A DNA stretch of 64,000 nt from Borovskyia barvae (GCA_030849085.1 JASAOM010001123.1:248001-312000); one strand, 5' to 3'; shown: positions 40,922 to 53,235, counted from the stretch's first letter. Translations and numbers: made by a program. Notes: generated from the sequence alone by a model not told the origin.

Positions 40922-41181
40922 CGAGGGAAGCTGTTCTGACGTCGGTGAGCGGTGCTTGTCCCTCGATGTAACATTTGGCGCTCTGTTTCTTTTTTCTTCT
41001 TCCCATGATGATCGCATGAACGTGAAGCAACGCCGTGCCGGTCGCTTTTGCCCCTCAGCGTGTACGCCCCATTTTTCCTCTGCTGCTTGAGGATGAGGAT
41101 GACGACCCGGGCGACTGAATGCGTTAGTTTCGCTTTTCGGACATGAAGTCCCTTCCCTCTTTGCCACATTTCTACTCAGTG

Positions 41182-41203
41182 AATATATATATATATATAT
41201 ATT
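41182..41203. repeat. (TA)n tract
   Basis: About 22 bp of AT alternation running into ATTTATTTATTTAT. Confidence 0.85.
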
Positions 41204-41287
41204 TATTTATTTATATCTTTCTGTGTGTGCGGTATGCAGAACCGATGCACGGTCTTTCCCTTCCTTCATTTTGCCTCCTTCTTCTTA

Positions 41288-41313
41288 ATATATATATATA
41301 TATATATATATAT
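41288..41313. repeat. (TA)n tract
   Basis: About 26 bp of uninterrupted AT alternation, 85 bp after a similar tract. Confidence 0.85.
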
Positions 41314-41957
41314 CGACTTCCCTCCTGTGGCTGGCCGGGCCTCGCACTGGTATTTCAGTGCGTGACTGAGTAACATCTCTTGTCTTTCAGGTCTGCTCTG
41401 GAGGACGGTGAGAGAGGTGGTCAGAGAGAGAGAGGCAGAGAGACAAGATGAAGAAATAAAGAAAAATTGAGCCAGTAGAAACGAAGCGCATCTTGGTTTC
41501 CAACAGTTGCTATGCATTCGCTTTTGAAAGCTCTTCTTTTTACTCTCCCCCCCCCTTCTCGCTTCAGACTTGCGGCTCTCTGCAGCGAGCCCCGTGATGC
41601 CCCCACGTCGGAGGCTGCTCCCTATCTCCCTCTCGTTCGTTATCGTTTGCTCCGCCTCATACTCGCTTCGACGGAATGAGCTGATGCTGAGTTCCTAGAG
41701 AAAAAAAGAGAGGAGAGAAGAAGAGTTCTCATAGCACCAGCAAAAAGGGGCACTGTAATTGCTCGAAAGGTGCGACAACGAACCAGAAGGAAAATAGCTT
41801 GTATGAGTTTCATGTGCGGTATGGCGACTCTGCCATCCCCTCCTCTTCTCTCCTCGCTTTCGATTCTTGTTCATAAATATATATCCCTTTCGTGCATACA
41901 TGTATGAGTTTCGATCTCCTCGAATACGCGGCAGTTTGGCGAAAAACCATCGCAGTC

Positions 41958-43190
41958 ATGGGAGAGACCGTAGAAGAACGCTCACTGGAGTTTCTTCTTC
42001 GACACCGCAATGATGCGGAACTGCCTCCCGTGGGGTCTCTGAGCTGCAGCCACTTTGTCCGGCATCACTGGCGAGATGCATTCGACGAGGAGCAGGCCAC
42101 TCTTCGGGAGCAAGTGTGGGCCCTCAAGACACAGCTCGATCATATCCCCTCGGAGGTGTACACCGCAACCCGGAACGCACTCTTTCCTTTGGATGTGAGC
42201 GGGGGGCAACTGCACTTCTCCAACAGGGCGGGGCACAAGCTGTTAGAGTCGATGGAAGCCACCGGAGTGTGGATCGAGTTGGCCAAGCTCCTGCCGGGAA
42301 AGTCGAGGAAGCGGCCACGTGATTTCGCGTTTGCAGATGTTTGCGGCGGCCCCGGGGCCTTCACACAGGCGCTGTTTCAGTCTGGCCGCAAGCAGGGTTG
42401 GAGGCACTTGCATGGCTATGGCATGACCTTGGGCGACGTCAGTGGGTTAGATTGGTATCCGTACCTTCTCAAGTCCGCTCACTTTACGTGCACCTACGGA
42501 TTGGACGGGACTGGAGATATATTTAAGCTCGAAAATGTGAACTGTTTGGCGTCACTCACCAAGGCAACGCCGTCCCCTCCGCTGTTGCTGGTCGTCGCGG
42601 ACGGCGGCTTCAATGTGGATTTCTCCGTCGCCAACTACCAGGAAACGATATCCTCACGCATTCTGTACGGGCAGTGGCTAGCGGCCGTGAAGATCTTACG
42701 ATCCGGCGGCTGCTTGATTCTGAAGCTGTTTGACACGTTCTCGCCGCTCTCCCGCGCTATTCTGTACCTTTCCACTTTTCTTTATAAGCGGGTGCACGTG
42801 GTGAAGCCGCGTCATAGTCGAGTGGTGAACAGCGAGCGGTACCTGGTCTGTGTGGGCTTTCTGGGGCTCCCGCATGCATCGTGGGCCGCCTATCTGGATG
42901 CCTACTACGAGAAGGGATATGTGGACCTCGAACAGGTCCCGGAACTAATACCGCGAAGCTGGTGCCTCGGCGATCAGACCTTCATGACGGATATGCGTGA
43001 TTTGAACAACACGGTGGCGGCGAACCAGAAGATCGCGCTGCAGATGGTACTCGACGCCGCTCCTGCAATGGTGGAGAAGCTCAAAGCTGAAGCCGCAACG
43101 GTGGTGGATGGCGCTGTGGGCGAAGAAGGCATCGAACCGTCGTCTGAAATCGCGGGAGAGCACAGTGCGATGGAGGAAGCGGATTCTTGA
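41958..43190 (+). CDS. MTR1: Cap-specific mRNA 2'-O-ribose methyltransferase, MTr1 (cap 1) type
   Basis: FtsJ/RrmJ-type methyltransferase that uses S-adenosylmethionine. In T. brucei MTr1 methylates the first transcribed nucleotide of the spliced leader, building part of cap 4. The product is 410 residues. The SAM-binding motif is [13 protein letters not shown] (about 127-139). The catalytic K-D-K-E tetrad is visible: Lys94 in [10 protein letters not shown], Asp215 in [10 protein letters not shown], Lys256 in LILKLFDTF and Glu293 in [13 protein letters not shown]. An acidic tail ends the protein. ATG 41958 is chosen because the first AG after the pyrimidine tract (41907-41908) falls within the upstream in-frame ATG at 41904 and would remove it, and the resulting leader of 49 nt has no ATG. 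Starting at 41904 would add 18 residues. Its neighbour iPGAM follows. Confidence 0.92.
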   Translation: MGETVEERSLEFLLRHRNDAELPPVGSLSCSHFVRHHWRDAFDEEQATLREQVWALKTQLDHIPSEVYTATRNALFPLDVSGGQLHFSNRAGHKLLESMEATGVWIELAKLLPGKSRKRPRDFAFADVCGGPGAFTQALFQSGRKQGWRHLHGYGMTLGDVSGLDWYPYLLKSAHFTCTYGLDGTGDIFKLENVNCLASLTKATPSPPLLLVVADGGFNVDFSVANYQETISSRILYGQWLAAVKILRSGGCLILKLFDTFSPLSRAILYLSTFLYKRVHVVKPRHSRVVNSERYLVCVGFLGLPHASWAAYLDAYYEKGYVDLEQVPELIPRSWCLGDQTFMTDMRDLNNTVAANQKIALQMVLDAAPAMVEKLKAEAATVVDGAVGEEGIEPSSEIAGEHSAMEEADS

Positions 43191-44108
43191 GCAGAGCCGA
43201 AGGAGGGAGAAAAGATAGTGAGGAAGAGTGCTGCGACCCGCGATAGGATGCACAGGAAAGGTTACCGCCACGAAAGAAATCCGTAGAGGTTTCTGAGCCG
43301 CACCACTCGTCTTCTCGTGGCTTCTCTCTCTTCCGTGCTTCCCTCTCATAATGTTTTCTTCATCTTGCTGCTTGACAACGATCGGCGAACATGTCGAACT
43401 GTAGCTCTTCGGCACCGCCTGGCCGCATCAACTCCTCATCCTCTCACTCTGGTGACCTCCAAGGGGTGTGTGCGTCGATGAGATTCCCTCTCAGCGTGCC
43501 GTCATCATCACACCTTTGAATCCGCAAGGGAAGGCAGACATTTCTTGACGGCGAAAAGGACAACAAGGGTACGCGAAGAGCGGATCTTCTCTCTCCTCTA
43601 TCGTCTTTTGTTGTCCAAGTGTGAGTATGGGCGTGTGTTGGGGGTAGGGGGAGGGGGCGAGGGCGATGCTCCGCCTTGAGGGTTTTTATTTTCAAGCGAT
43701 ACTCTCCCCCGCTCCCTCTTACGCACCTTTTGCGCAATGCTGCTGCTTATCGTTATGCGGGTCATACAGTGGTAATGCAGAGGAACGCCTTCACCACCAC
43801 CCTCCTCTCTTCGTTTCCTTTCTCTAAGTCGACCTCTTAGAAGGGGACGTCGCAGTTTCTTCTCGCTCTAACGACTTCACCACTTCCCTCCCCCTCTTTC
43901 TCCTTGCAGCAACATTCTCTTTCTCCACCTCCTCTACCTTACTTCGAAACCTTTTCCCTTCCCTTTGCCACCGCAGATTCACTTCCTCTACACGCTACAT
44001 AAAAACTCTCGTTTTTTTTTTCTATACACTTACTCACAGAAACAAACAAAAAAAAGTTAACTGTTCTTGAGAAACTTTTGTTTCGAACAACAACAATAAA
44101 ATTTCCAT
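43191..44108. other. Intergenic, MTr1 to iPGAM
   Basis: About 0.9 kb without a gene. CT-rich tracts fill about 43795-43970, and a T run lies at about 44011-44021. Confidence 0.6.
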
Positions 44109-44145
44109 CTCCTTTTTTTGTTTCTTTCGTTCCTCTCGAAACCAG
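44109..44145 (+). promoter_or_regulatory. Predicted trans-splice acceptor for iPGAM
   Basis: A T-rich pyrimidine tract is followed by ACCAG with AG at 44144-44145, leaving a 5-nt leader (CAACA) before ATG 44151. Confidence 0.65.
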
Positions 44146-44150
44146 CAACA

Positions 44151-45224
44151 ATGTCCAAACTGATGTTGAAGCCCCACAAGGATCTTCCTCGCCGCAAACT
44201 GCTGATTGTGGTGATGGATGGCGTAGGCATCGGCCCGGAAGACGACTATGATGCGGTGCACATGGCGAAGACGCCCTTCATGGATACTCAGCGCAGTAAT
44301 CCTCGTCATTTTCGATCCATTCGTGCCCACGGTACGGCCGTCGGCCTGCCCACAGACGCAGACATGGGAAACAGCGAGGTCGGTCATAACGCCCTCGGCG
44401 CTGGCCGCGTGGCTCTGCAAGGAGCGTCCCTCGTGGATGATGCGCTCAAGACCGGAGAGATCTTCACCAGCGACGGCTACCGCTACCTCCACGGCGCCTT
44501 CAGCAAGGAGGGCAGCACCCTTCACCTGATCGGTCTGCTGAGCGATGGTGGAGTCCACTCGCGAGATGATCAGCTCTACCCTTTCATTGAGCACGCCGCC
44601 AAGAACGGGGCCAAGAAGATTCGTGTGCACGCCTTGTACGATGGCCGTGACGTGCCAGATGGCTCGTCGATGCGCTTTACCGATGAGCTGGAGGCTGTAC
44701 TCGCCAAGGTGCGGAAGACCGGCTGTGATGCCCAAATCGCCAGCGGTGGTGGCCGCATGTTCGTGACGATGGACCGCTACGACGCCGACTGGAGTATCGT
44801 GGAGCGTGGCTGGAAGGCGCAGGTGCTGGGCGAAGCTCGCCACTTCAAGAGCGCCAAAGAGGCGATCACCACATTTCGTGCCGAGGATGCCAAGGTGACG
44901 GACCAGTACTACCCTCCCTTCGTGGTGGTGGATGATCAGGACAAGCCGTTGGGCACCATCGAGGATGGCGATGCCGTGCTATGCTTCAACTTCCGCGGTG
45001 ATCGTGTCATCGAGATGTCGCGCGCCTTCGAGGAGGGAGACGATTTCTCCAAATTTGATCGCGTGCGTGTGCCGAAGATCCGCTACGCTGGCATGATGAG
45101 GTATGATGGCGATCTCGGTATTCCCAACAACTTCCTCGTGCCCCCGCCGAAGCTGTCACAGGTGAGCGAGGAGTACCTCTGCGGCACTGGCCTCAACATC
45201 TTTGCTTGCTCTGAGACGCAGAAA

Positions 45225-45256
<32 letters not shown>

Positions 45257-45815
45257 TCGCAGCGGCAAGCTAAACGAGGAACACGAAACCTTTGTCGAGG
45301 TGCCAAGCGACCGCATTCAGTTCAACGAGAAGCCCAAGATGAAGTCTCACGAAATCACCGACAAGGCCATCGAGGCCCTGAAGAGCGGTAAGTACGACGT
45401 AGTGCGCATCAATTTTCCCAACGGCGATATGGTGGGCCACACCGGTGATCTCGCGGCCACCATCGTTGGTGTCGAGTCCGTCGACGAGTCGCTGGCGAGG
45501 CTGAAGGAGGCGGTGGACAGCGTCAATGGCGTCTTCATTGTTACGGCAGATCACGGCAACGCGGACGACATGGCCCAGCGCGACAAGAAGGGAAAGCCCC
45601 TGAAGGGCGCGAAGAACGAGGTACTCCCGCTAACCTCTCACACCCTCGCCCCCGTGCCAGTGTTCATCGGCGGTGCTGGGCTTGACCCTCGTGTCGCGAT
45701 GCGAACAGATCTGCCATTGGCGGGCCTCGCCAATGTGACAGCCACCTTCATTAATATGCTCGGTTTCGAGGCGCCGGAGGGGTATGAGCCCAGTCTGATT
45801 CACGTAGAGCAGTAG
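44151..45815 (+). CDS. PGAM: Phosphoglycerate mutase, 2,3-bisphosphoglycerate-independent
   Basis: Glycolytic enzyme (EC 5.4.2.12) interconverting 3- and 2-phosphoglycerate in the cytosol with metal ions and a phosphoserine intermediate; it is of the plant-like type and unrelated to the animal mutase. It has 554 residues, matching trypanosomatid iPGAM. The metal-binding Asp23 lies in IVVMDGVGIG and the phosphorylated serine is Ser75 in DADMGNSEVGHNALGAGR. The phosphotransferase domain resumes near the C-terminus with FPNGDMVGHTGDL and TADHGNADDM. The inserted transferase domain between about 90 and 320 holds HALYDGRDVPDGSS and NFRGDRVIEM. Sequence agreement with Leishmania iPGAM as I remember it is very high. 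No glycosomal targeting tail (ends IHVEQ). Start set by similarity to the Leishmania N-terminus and by the adjacent acceptor. Confidence 0.98.
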
Positions 45816-48375
45816 GTAGCGGTGCGCTGGTGATGCGCGGGTAACATAAATATACATCCACGCAGGTGACATGGAGCACGCCGACGCTTCCGTTCGCTCT
45901 CGCACAAATACACCCGCCACATCCTTCGGCGGCAACGCCGTGGAAGGCGCTCAGGGAATCCCGCTCCTCCTCCACGTTGCTGATGCGCTTTCTGTACTGT
46001 CCTCTTTTTTTTTAGTCTGTCTTAACTGTCGACGTGGTTCGCCGTGGAGAACGAAGAGGACGGTACAAGTAGGAGAGGGGGAAGGGAAGGTAAGATTTGC
46101 ATGTACCATCTGTACATATGCGGAGCATGGTCTCACCACATCCGCCTCTCCTTCTTCTTCTTCGGGGTTCACGCATCTCTGATAGGCGGCGTCTCTCTCC
46201 CTCCTTCCCTTCTTCCCTTCTCGTGCTGCTGTGTTGTGCTCATTACGTATCTCAGCACTTGTGAGATCTTGCGCGGCAGCCATCCTTCTTTTCCGTCCTC
46301 GATTCCCCCTTTTCTTTCTCTCTTTTTACCCGCCACATACGCGTGAATGCAGGCGAAAGGCAGTCGAAGGGACCCGCTCCCTCCACTGCATCAAAAGATT
46401 TGTGAGATTGCCTCTCGCTCCCCTTGAACGGGAAAAAGTTGTGCCTTATATTTATTTATATACGGTGGTTTTCCCGTACTTTATGGATGCGTCTGTGTGT
46501 GTGTGTGTTTGAGTTCGGATGCCCTTCGTTCTCCCTCTCTTCGCTGCGTCGTGTCTTTTTTCTTAAATCTGGCGTGTTTCGTGTTCCGCTAAAGAAAACG
46601 CACTCCTCTTTTTCCGCTGCTTTCTCGTGCTCCTCCGACTTCTTTCCCTTCGTCAGCCGCGGAAGATGAGGATAGCGCTGCCCACGTCCGTATGCGGGGA
46701 AAGGGTGAGGAGGAGGCGGGCCCTCATCAGCACTCCACGCCTCATGAGGAGAGGAGGCAAGTCGAGCCAGCGAGAAGGAGAGGGAGAAAGGGAAAGGGGA
46801 AAAGGCCATCCGCCATCTACGACGGCTGAACACAGGTAGAGCTGCAAAAGGTAAAAAAAACGCGGTGTATCAATAGAAGCCAACACCACAAGCGAAAAGA
46901 ACGATGAGAGCGATGAAGAACTGGTACGACGCTGATACCCACAAAAGTTAATAGTAAAGGTGGCCGCCTGTGAGCCCATTCGGAGGAACGCAGCTGTAGA
47001 TTGGGGTGCAACCTACCCGATGTACCTTCGCTTTATGAGCGTCCCCATTCATCATTGTTCACCCCCTTCCCCCCCCCCCCCCCCACACACACACACCACC
47101 CCTCTTGTTCTCTTCCCTCCTCTCCAGCTTTGCCCATGGTCCTTGACGAGGTTCTTCCCTCTTTTGATTCACATGCAAAACGGTGGAGCAGAGAAGGAAG
47201 AGGAGGTAAGGAGGGAGGAAAGGGGACGGCGAAAACTGTTCCCCCACGAGAGGTGACGGAAAGAGAGGAGAAAAAAACTGTGTGCGACCACATCGACGCG
47301 GGGCGTCGGTGTGGGTATTTAAAAAGAAATGGTGTTGACTGTCCTCGAATGACCCCACATTTCGGCCCCGTACGGTTTCAGGAAGCCGCTGCTTTCTGCG
47401 GTGTCGAGTTATTGACCTTCTTTTTTCTCTCTCTCTCCCTCTTTCCGATCTCGTATTGGTCTTCCTTTCCCATGAAAAAAATCCGCGTTCTGTACCTTTT
47501 TTTTCCTTCGTTGAGGGTTTCTTCCCTCGCTCTGGTGCCTCCTTGAATACACAAACACGTATGCTAATTAAGTAGCATGGTCACCTGTCAGAGGAATTCA
47601 ATTTTTTCTCCTCAAGCATGAGGTGGCATTCAGTGAAAAGGTAAAACAGGTTCAGTCTTCATTTTTTTTCATATCCACGAAGAGTCTCCAGCTGCATCAG
47701 CCGCTCACTGCGGCTTTTTGCCGTTTGATTTAGAAGGGAAGGGGGAGGGGAAAGACCGCTCTGAATGCTTGAATTGGCTTCACACGCGCCTTGAACGACA
47801 GTTTCGCCTCCGCATGATCGTGAAGGATTCCCTTTGTCTCGCAAGCATCATCGTAGCGGCACACGCCGTTTCCTTTTTTTGGTAATGCGTCCTCGTCCCA
47901 GATCTCTCCCTCTCGGTGGAAGTGCTTCACCTTCTCTGACAACTGCACTGCTGCCTTTCCCCTTTCCGATTTCTCCATCCGTCCCCCTCCCTTTTCCTAC
48001 TCCATCACTTCCTGGAACTGTTTCCATCGCGGTGCCTTGAGGTGCAGGGTTCGCGTAAGAACAGGAACGAACGAGAGCCACCTTCCACCAAAGGAAAGGA
48101 GGGAAACGCAGAAGAAAAGGACGGTATCAGTTTTCCGGCATCTCCTGCACTTTTCCGCGCGCTCAGCACGTTTTTTATTTTTTCTCGGAATCAAAAAGGG
48201 GGAAGAACTCCAAAAAAAGAGGAAGTCGCTGCCCACAGTGCTTCGATTGAATTGAGTCCACACGCTCATTACTTACCACCACCACCATTCTGCTCTACTC
48301 GGGTTTGAATTACCGCCCCCCCCCCCTCCGCCTCCCTCGACTATTTCTCTACGTCGTTCCAGGCACTCACATACA

Positions 48376-48409
<34 letters not shown>

Positions 48410-48565
48410 TTGTTCACGGCACCGGTCCCTAACACATCACTGTTTTCCTTGATCCGCCTTCCTCTCCCCCCCCACCTCCCCTCCTCCACACACGCACGGA
48501 CCCACACTCAATTCTTGCCTCGTTCTTCCCCCTACCACCACCACCTCTCGACGTCGTACCTGTCA
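45816..48565. other. Intergenic, iPGAM to small membrane protein
   Basis: About 2.75 kb without a credible gene. Open frames of 100-180 codons are proline/serine-rich translations of CT tracts. It includes a C run with adjacent CACACA at about 47070-47095 and the (TA)n tract at 48379-48407. Confidence 0.6.
48379..48407. repeat. (TA)n tract ending in a candidate acceptor
   Basis: About 29 bp of AT alternation directly followed by CAG (AG at 48408-48409). No other AG occurs until 48578, so this AG is the acceptor if the small protein starts at 48566. Confidence 0.75.
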
Positions 48566-48847
48566 ATGCGGCTGTCGAGCTTTTACCTTGGCCCCAATGT
48601 GGCCGCGGTTTCTCCACGCCTGGTCACCATGGATGCCCGCCGCAAAACGTTACCGGGCAATATCAACTATATCCTGGCGGTGGCGCTGCTCTTTACGGTG
48701 GGCGGGATCGCCTACACCTTCCAGTGGAATGCGAATCGCCAGAAAGAGGGCGGCGGTGTGTGCATCGACTGTGTCCGCCAGAGGGAGATGATGGAAGAGG
48801 TGTACTTCAACAAAAAGCCTCCCTCACAGAAAGGGAACCGTCTTTGA
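48566..48847 (+). CDS. Small single-span membrane protein, unrecognised
   Basis: A 93-residue protein with one clear transmembrane helix (ILAVALLFTVGGIAYTFQW, about 38-56) between a basic head (MDARRKTLPGN) and a polar tail with a CIDC pair. The helix in the middle and the short tail suggest a small subunit of a mitochondrial or endoplasmic membrane complex, but I do not recognise the family. Start choice: ATG 48566 has no AG or ATG between it and the acceptor at 48408-48409. The in-frame ATG at 48629 (72 residues) would apply if the AG at 48578-48579 were used, but an out-of-frame ATG at 48597 would then precede it. Confidence 0.72.
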   Translation: MRLSSFYLGPNVAAVSPRLVTMDARRKTLPGNINYILAVALLFTVGGIAYTFQWNANRQKEGGGVCIDCVRQREMMEEVYFNKKPPSQKGNRL

Positions 48848-50521
48848 GGTAATGGGGGGAGGCGGGAGATGGGAGAATCGAAAACAAAAATGATGCGCAT
48901 TCGATATCAAAATTGATTTTTTCTTTTTTCGCTTGGTTTGCCACAATTTTCGATGGGGTTTCCTCCCCCCTTCCCTCTCCTCCCCGTTGTGTTCTTTCTC
49001 CTATCGCGTAGAGGGAGGGGAGCGTGGCGAGCGTTGCTGTAGGGCAGGAATCTTGTTCGAGGCATTCGTTATCCCGGGGATGGGCGTTGGAACAGGTAAG
49101 CTTCGACGGCACGCTAGCTGCTCGTTTGGGCTTCTTCTTCGTTGTGGGCTACAGATTTCTTCCCCTCGGTCCCTCTTCTCCCTTCCCCCCCCCCCCCTTT
49201 TCGCTCCCTTGTATTTTTTGCCCTCGTATGAAGCGACGTGGTGTGTGTGCCCACGCGGCGAAGGTTCAGGGTAGGGTAACCATGAGGTAAAGGGATCACA
49301 AAGATGATGGGCAAGAGGGAGAAGAGTCATGTTCACCGCTGATCAGGAGCAGAGCTGGAGACAGACGTGGAGTCTCCGTCGTTTTTAGTTTATCTTTGCC
49401 TTTTTTTTGCTGTTGCTGTTGTTGCGATTCTCTATCGTTTTTGCCTCTCGCAACGAAAAGGCTCACATTTCACTCTTGCACCCGTAAAGGACGGATAGGC
49501 GAGGAACACATGCTCGATGGGCCAGAGAAAACGCCCACGACCTCCGCGGCGAGGTTTTCTCCTGCTCCCCCCCCCCCGGGTGGAGCTGCGGTGCCCCCGC
49601 TTCGCCGCCGTTGGTGGGCTGATGTACGTTCGTGGCCTGTCGCACACCTACGCAAAGCAAGTTGAAGCCGTGAACAGACCCAGGGCGGAGGGGGAACCGC
49701 TCCCGCTTCTCCCTCGATGCCTTGCAGCGGCTCTCTCGCGGAGGTGCTGCGTGCGTGTGAATCCGCGCATCGCACTCGCCACATCAGCTGCGTGCATCAA
49801 TTTTTTTTTTAGGGGAAAGGGAGAAACAATGCAGGAAGTAACTCGTAGGAGGGCGTGGGAAGGGGAAGAGGTACCTCTCCTTTACATACCCGGAGAGCGG
49901 ATAAGGGTCGACAGACGTGTACAAGATGTGGGGCGATGCATTACCAGGTTTATGTGGCCCTTTTGCTGCACCGTGTCTTTCCCGCATACAAGACCACCAG
50001 CTTTTCTGTCCACCCTCCCCCCTATCCTCAGGCCGTTTGCAGTGACCGCATCTCTTCCCGCTATTTTTTCTTCTCGTGGGATGCTTCGTCTACGGCTTTG
50101 CTACTTGGGATGACAATCTCATTCGTCTTCTCCTCCGTTGGGCAATTCTGTTCTGTTGACGGTGTGCTCTCCTTCCGCACCATCCCTCCCCGCTTTTCGG
50201 TCTGCCACTGTTTTCTGTGTGCCTTCGAGCTTCTCAGAGGAAAAAAAAGTAATCTCCTCCAGCACACACACATAAATTCGAAAAAGTGTTTCTCTCATCT
50301 CTCTCTCCCCTCCTTTCTCTCTCTGTATATATATATATATATATATACATACACACAAAAAGGAGATTATACTACACACACACACACATCGCTATAGAAG
50401 GGGGTATCGCAGAGAGAGAGAGAGAGAGAAGGGGTCTCCATACGTCTCATTCGATCCATCTGTTCTGAAAAAAAGGAAAGAACACAACAGAGGGAATATT
50501 CAAAAAGGGGGACTGGCCAGC
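48848..50521. other. Intergenic, small membrane protein to SAS6-like
   Basis: About 1.7 kb without a gene. C runs near 49188 and 49570, CT-rich DNA at 50290-50325, a (TA)n tract at about 50327-50347, a CA array near 50374-50388 and a GA array at about 50411-50429 lead up to the next gene. Confidence 0.6.
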
Positions 50522-51115
50522 ATGACCGACCTTTTATCGCAGCTGGAGCAAGACTTTATCGCTATTCAGCAAGCAGATCCCTCGCTAGCTGATGGCTCAA
50601 GACTCGTCTACGACCGTGAAGTCCCCTGTGAATTGCGTGCCATGCGGGATGGCCAATCATCGGCGGGGTCGCTCGAGCCGATGAAGGTCAAAGTTGTCAC
50701 CACCGGTGAGGAGCGGAACCTCGCGAGCCTTCGCGTAGAGGTGACGACCGAATCTGACATCTTCTTTCACTACACTTGCATCATCAACGATCAGGGATTT
50801 CTCCGCTTGCGCGAAGATCAGAACCTCGTTTGTGAGTTTTCAGAATTTCTCATGACGCTATTAAAGATGTTCAACCGCTGCATTCGGGAGCCGGGAAGGT
50901 TTATCGCTGCTCTCCTTCTCGGCGATGATGGAACGGCCAACCTCGAATTTGTGGAGAATTTAGAGTATAAACTAGTAAGTGTCTTAGTGCTGCCGTTTCG
51001 CGCATCGCCGCCGGAGGTGGTCCGAGAGCAGGCGCAGTACCGTTACAGTGCCGTGCGAGCACGCCTTGACTTGGTGACCGAGCAGATCAAGCGAGCCAGC
51101 CCCGGGCGTCGTTAA
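50522..51115 (+). CDS. SAS6L: SAS6-like protein (SAS-6 N-terminal domain without coiled coil)
   Basis: A 197-residue protein whose centre (about 52-160) matches the SAS-6 N-terminal head fold. The diagnostic run is SLRVEVTTESDIFFHYTCII (69-88), then FLRLREDQNLVCEFSEF (93-109), then LEFVENLEYKLVSVLVLPFR (141-160), paralleling the LRLEVTDDxDPFFLYTL, FxxLKxEQxLLVDFxxF and hLxLxFLP segments of SAS-6. True SAS-6 continues into a long coiled coil that builds the centriole cartwheel; here only a short helix (about 165-190) remains. That combination defines SAS6-like, known from trypanosomatids (basal plate of the flagellum) and apicomplexans (apical complex). The gene is a full frame from ATG 50522, with CAG just upstream. 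It is presumably a flagellar base protein. Confidence 0.85.
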   Translation: MTDLLSQLEQDFIAIQQADPSLADGSRLVYDREVPCELRAMRDGQSSAGSLEPMKVKVVTTGEERNLASLRVEVTTESDIFFHYTCIINDQGFLRLREDQNLVCEFSEFLMTLLKMFNRCIREPGRFIAALLLGDDGTANLEFVENLEYKLVSVLVLPFRASPPEVVREQAQYRYSAVRARLDLVTEQIKRASPGRR

Positions 51116-53230
51116 GAGCAGCTGACTTAGTGGTAGGGTGGCTTACCCTTCAAAGAGGAGTGAAGAAGGGAGAGGAGGAGGGAGGATGCACATCCTCGTT
51201 TTTCCCCCGCTCTTTTTTTTTCGCTGCTGTGGTCCCGCTTTTGGTGCACCAACACTTCTTTTAATTTTTTTTTGATGTTGGTGGGGGGCAATGTGGCCCA
51301 TAAGTGCGGATCAGCTTCATAGATGAAGTTCTCCTTTCTGTCCCCATTAATATATATATATATATATAATTATTATTAGGGGGGGAGAGAGAATAATGTG
51401 AGTGGTGTGGCGTTACACATGTTGCGTAGACTGCCGGAGATGGGGTAGACCTATTTGGTATGGCAATTCGCTTCTCCCTCTTTTTCCCCTCCCTTTGTAT
51501 ATATTTTTTTCTGTGGCTCCCAACCGCAATGAGACTTTTTAGATCGCGCGGCGCTCCTTGTGCTAATTCGAAGAAACGGGTAGATGCAGGGCCAAGCTAG
51601 AGAACAAGGAGGGGCAGTCAAGGTACTCCCTGCAGAGTGCCACAGAACAGAGCAGGTTGGTGGTGCCACCACACGAACTCCCTCCTTTTACATATATCGA
51701 AAGGCCACCGAAACGTTTTATTTCTTCGTGACGAAGGCAGAGGTGGGGGGGGGAGTTCGTTCCTACCTTTCAAGGTCAACGCATACACATGTGCACGCTC
51801 TCTCGGTCATCATCTCTCCCCCTCTCATTTTCTCCGCGATTTCACTGTGATTTCTTTCGCTCTTTTTCGCTCTCTCTGAGCAGCCTTTGTAACGGCACGA
51901 GGGTCGCGCAAGAGTAGCACAGCAGTCGAGAAACGAGAAGCGAAAAGGCAGAATGGGGCTCATCTTGCTGCCGTCCTGTGATCTGCCTCCACATTGTCGA
52001 TCCCTCCCCCCACCCCACCCCACCCTTTTCTCGATCGTTTCATTGCCTCCATTTTTCTTTTCATGTATATAAATCTGCTCTTCTCCCCCCGTGTCCATGC
52101 AGGCGTGCAGAAGAAGGAAACCACGAGTATACATCGAATAAGAAACTGACTTCATCGTGAGGCATCGACCTTCGTCGAAACAAAAAAAAACATCCAGCAA
52201 GGAAACGCGAAAGTACTTTCTCTTCATTCTTTTCCGCTTGTAATAAAGTTGGCGAGGAGAGAGGCTTTGCAAAATGTGCGTCTGATTTGTTTTTTTTCAT
52301 GCGCGCATTGCTTTTACTTTTTTGGAGGGGGAGTAAAGAATGACTTGTTCTTCTGGCTTGTACGCATACTTCTTTCTTTCCCACCACCACGTGGAGGCGC
52401 ATTTTTCAGTGGATCTTCTGGACGTAACTGTTGTTTTCCATGTGAGGAGACAAGCGAGATCGAGGATGGACGGTGTGCAAGAGGAGCGCCGGGGGGGGGG
52501 ATGCTGAGGAATGTGCCGCCGCAGGGGGGATGTCAGTCGTTGCTGCACAAAACGGCGTTTCCACTGCCACTCTTGTCCACTCATCATCTTTCGCCTCCTT
52601 CTCTTGCGCCCCCTTCCACAATGCATGTTAAGGCATCTGTTTGTGTTAGTGCGCGCGTTGGACACGTGTAATGTGTGGCTTGCCAGCAACCATGTACCCT
52701 CGTGTGGGGGGTCGAACCCTTCAAAATACGAGGGGATCAGGGATGAGATACCAAAGTGAAGAAAAGGCAGGGGAGGGAAGAGGGGAGGCTTTTCTCCATG
52801 CGGGCGAGGCAAGACCGGATTCGTGAGGGAGAGGAAGAGAAGAAAGGGGGAGCGGAAATCTTCGTTCATCTTCCCTCGTTTTTGAATTGCCCACAGGGGT
52901 CGTCACCTCCTTCCTCTTTCGCTTCTGGCAAGAGACACACACACACAGGTTCCTCTTCCCTCTCCGTGCGTGGACGTATCGATTTTTATTCTTTCCCGCT
53001 TGTTATTCTTGACGTGTCCGTCCGCCCTCCCCACAAAAAGCGAGCGAAAGAAAGGAATAAACGAAACGACTTAGATAGTCTCTCTCACCCGTCCCCCACC
53101 ATCTCCTTCTCCTCACTCGTTCCATCTCTCCCCAAGTTTTACAGGAAGAGAAGCAGCAACCGCCCCCCGATTGTGTGAAGAAAGCAATGCTGAAGATACA
53201 CACACCGCCAAAGCAAGCAAGAAAGAGTTT

Positions 53231-53235
53231 CTTTA

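Larger units (their letters stand above)
40922..41957. other. Intergenic, MAPR-like to MTr1
   Basis: About 1 kb without another gene. Two (TA)n tracts lie at 41182-41203 and 41288-41313 and a GA-rich stretch at about 41417-41445. The CT-rich tract at about 41835-41865, with T-rich DNA to 41891, is followed by its first AG at 41907-41908. Confidence 0.6.

Noticed and set aside
52690-52750. GGTTCGA-like box on the - strand, possible tRNA T-loop
   Set aside because: Flanks do not form the T stem and no A-box, anticodon stem or acceptor stem is found around it.
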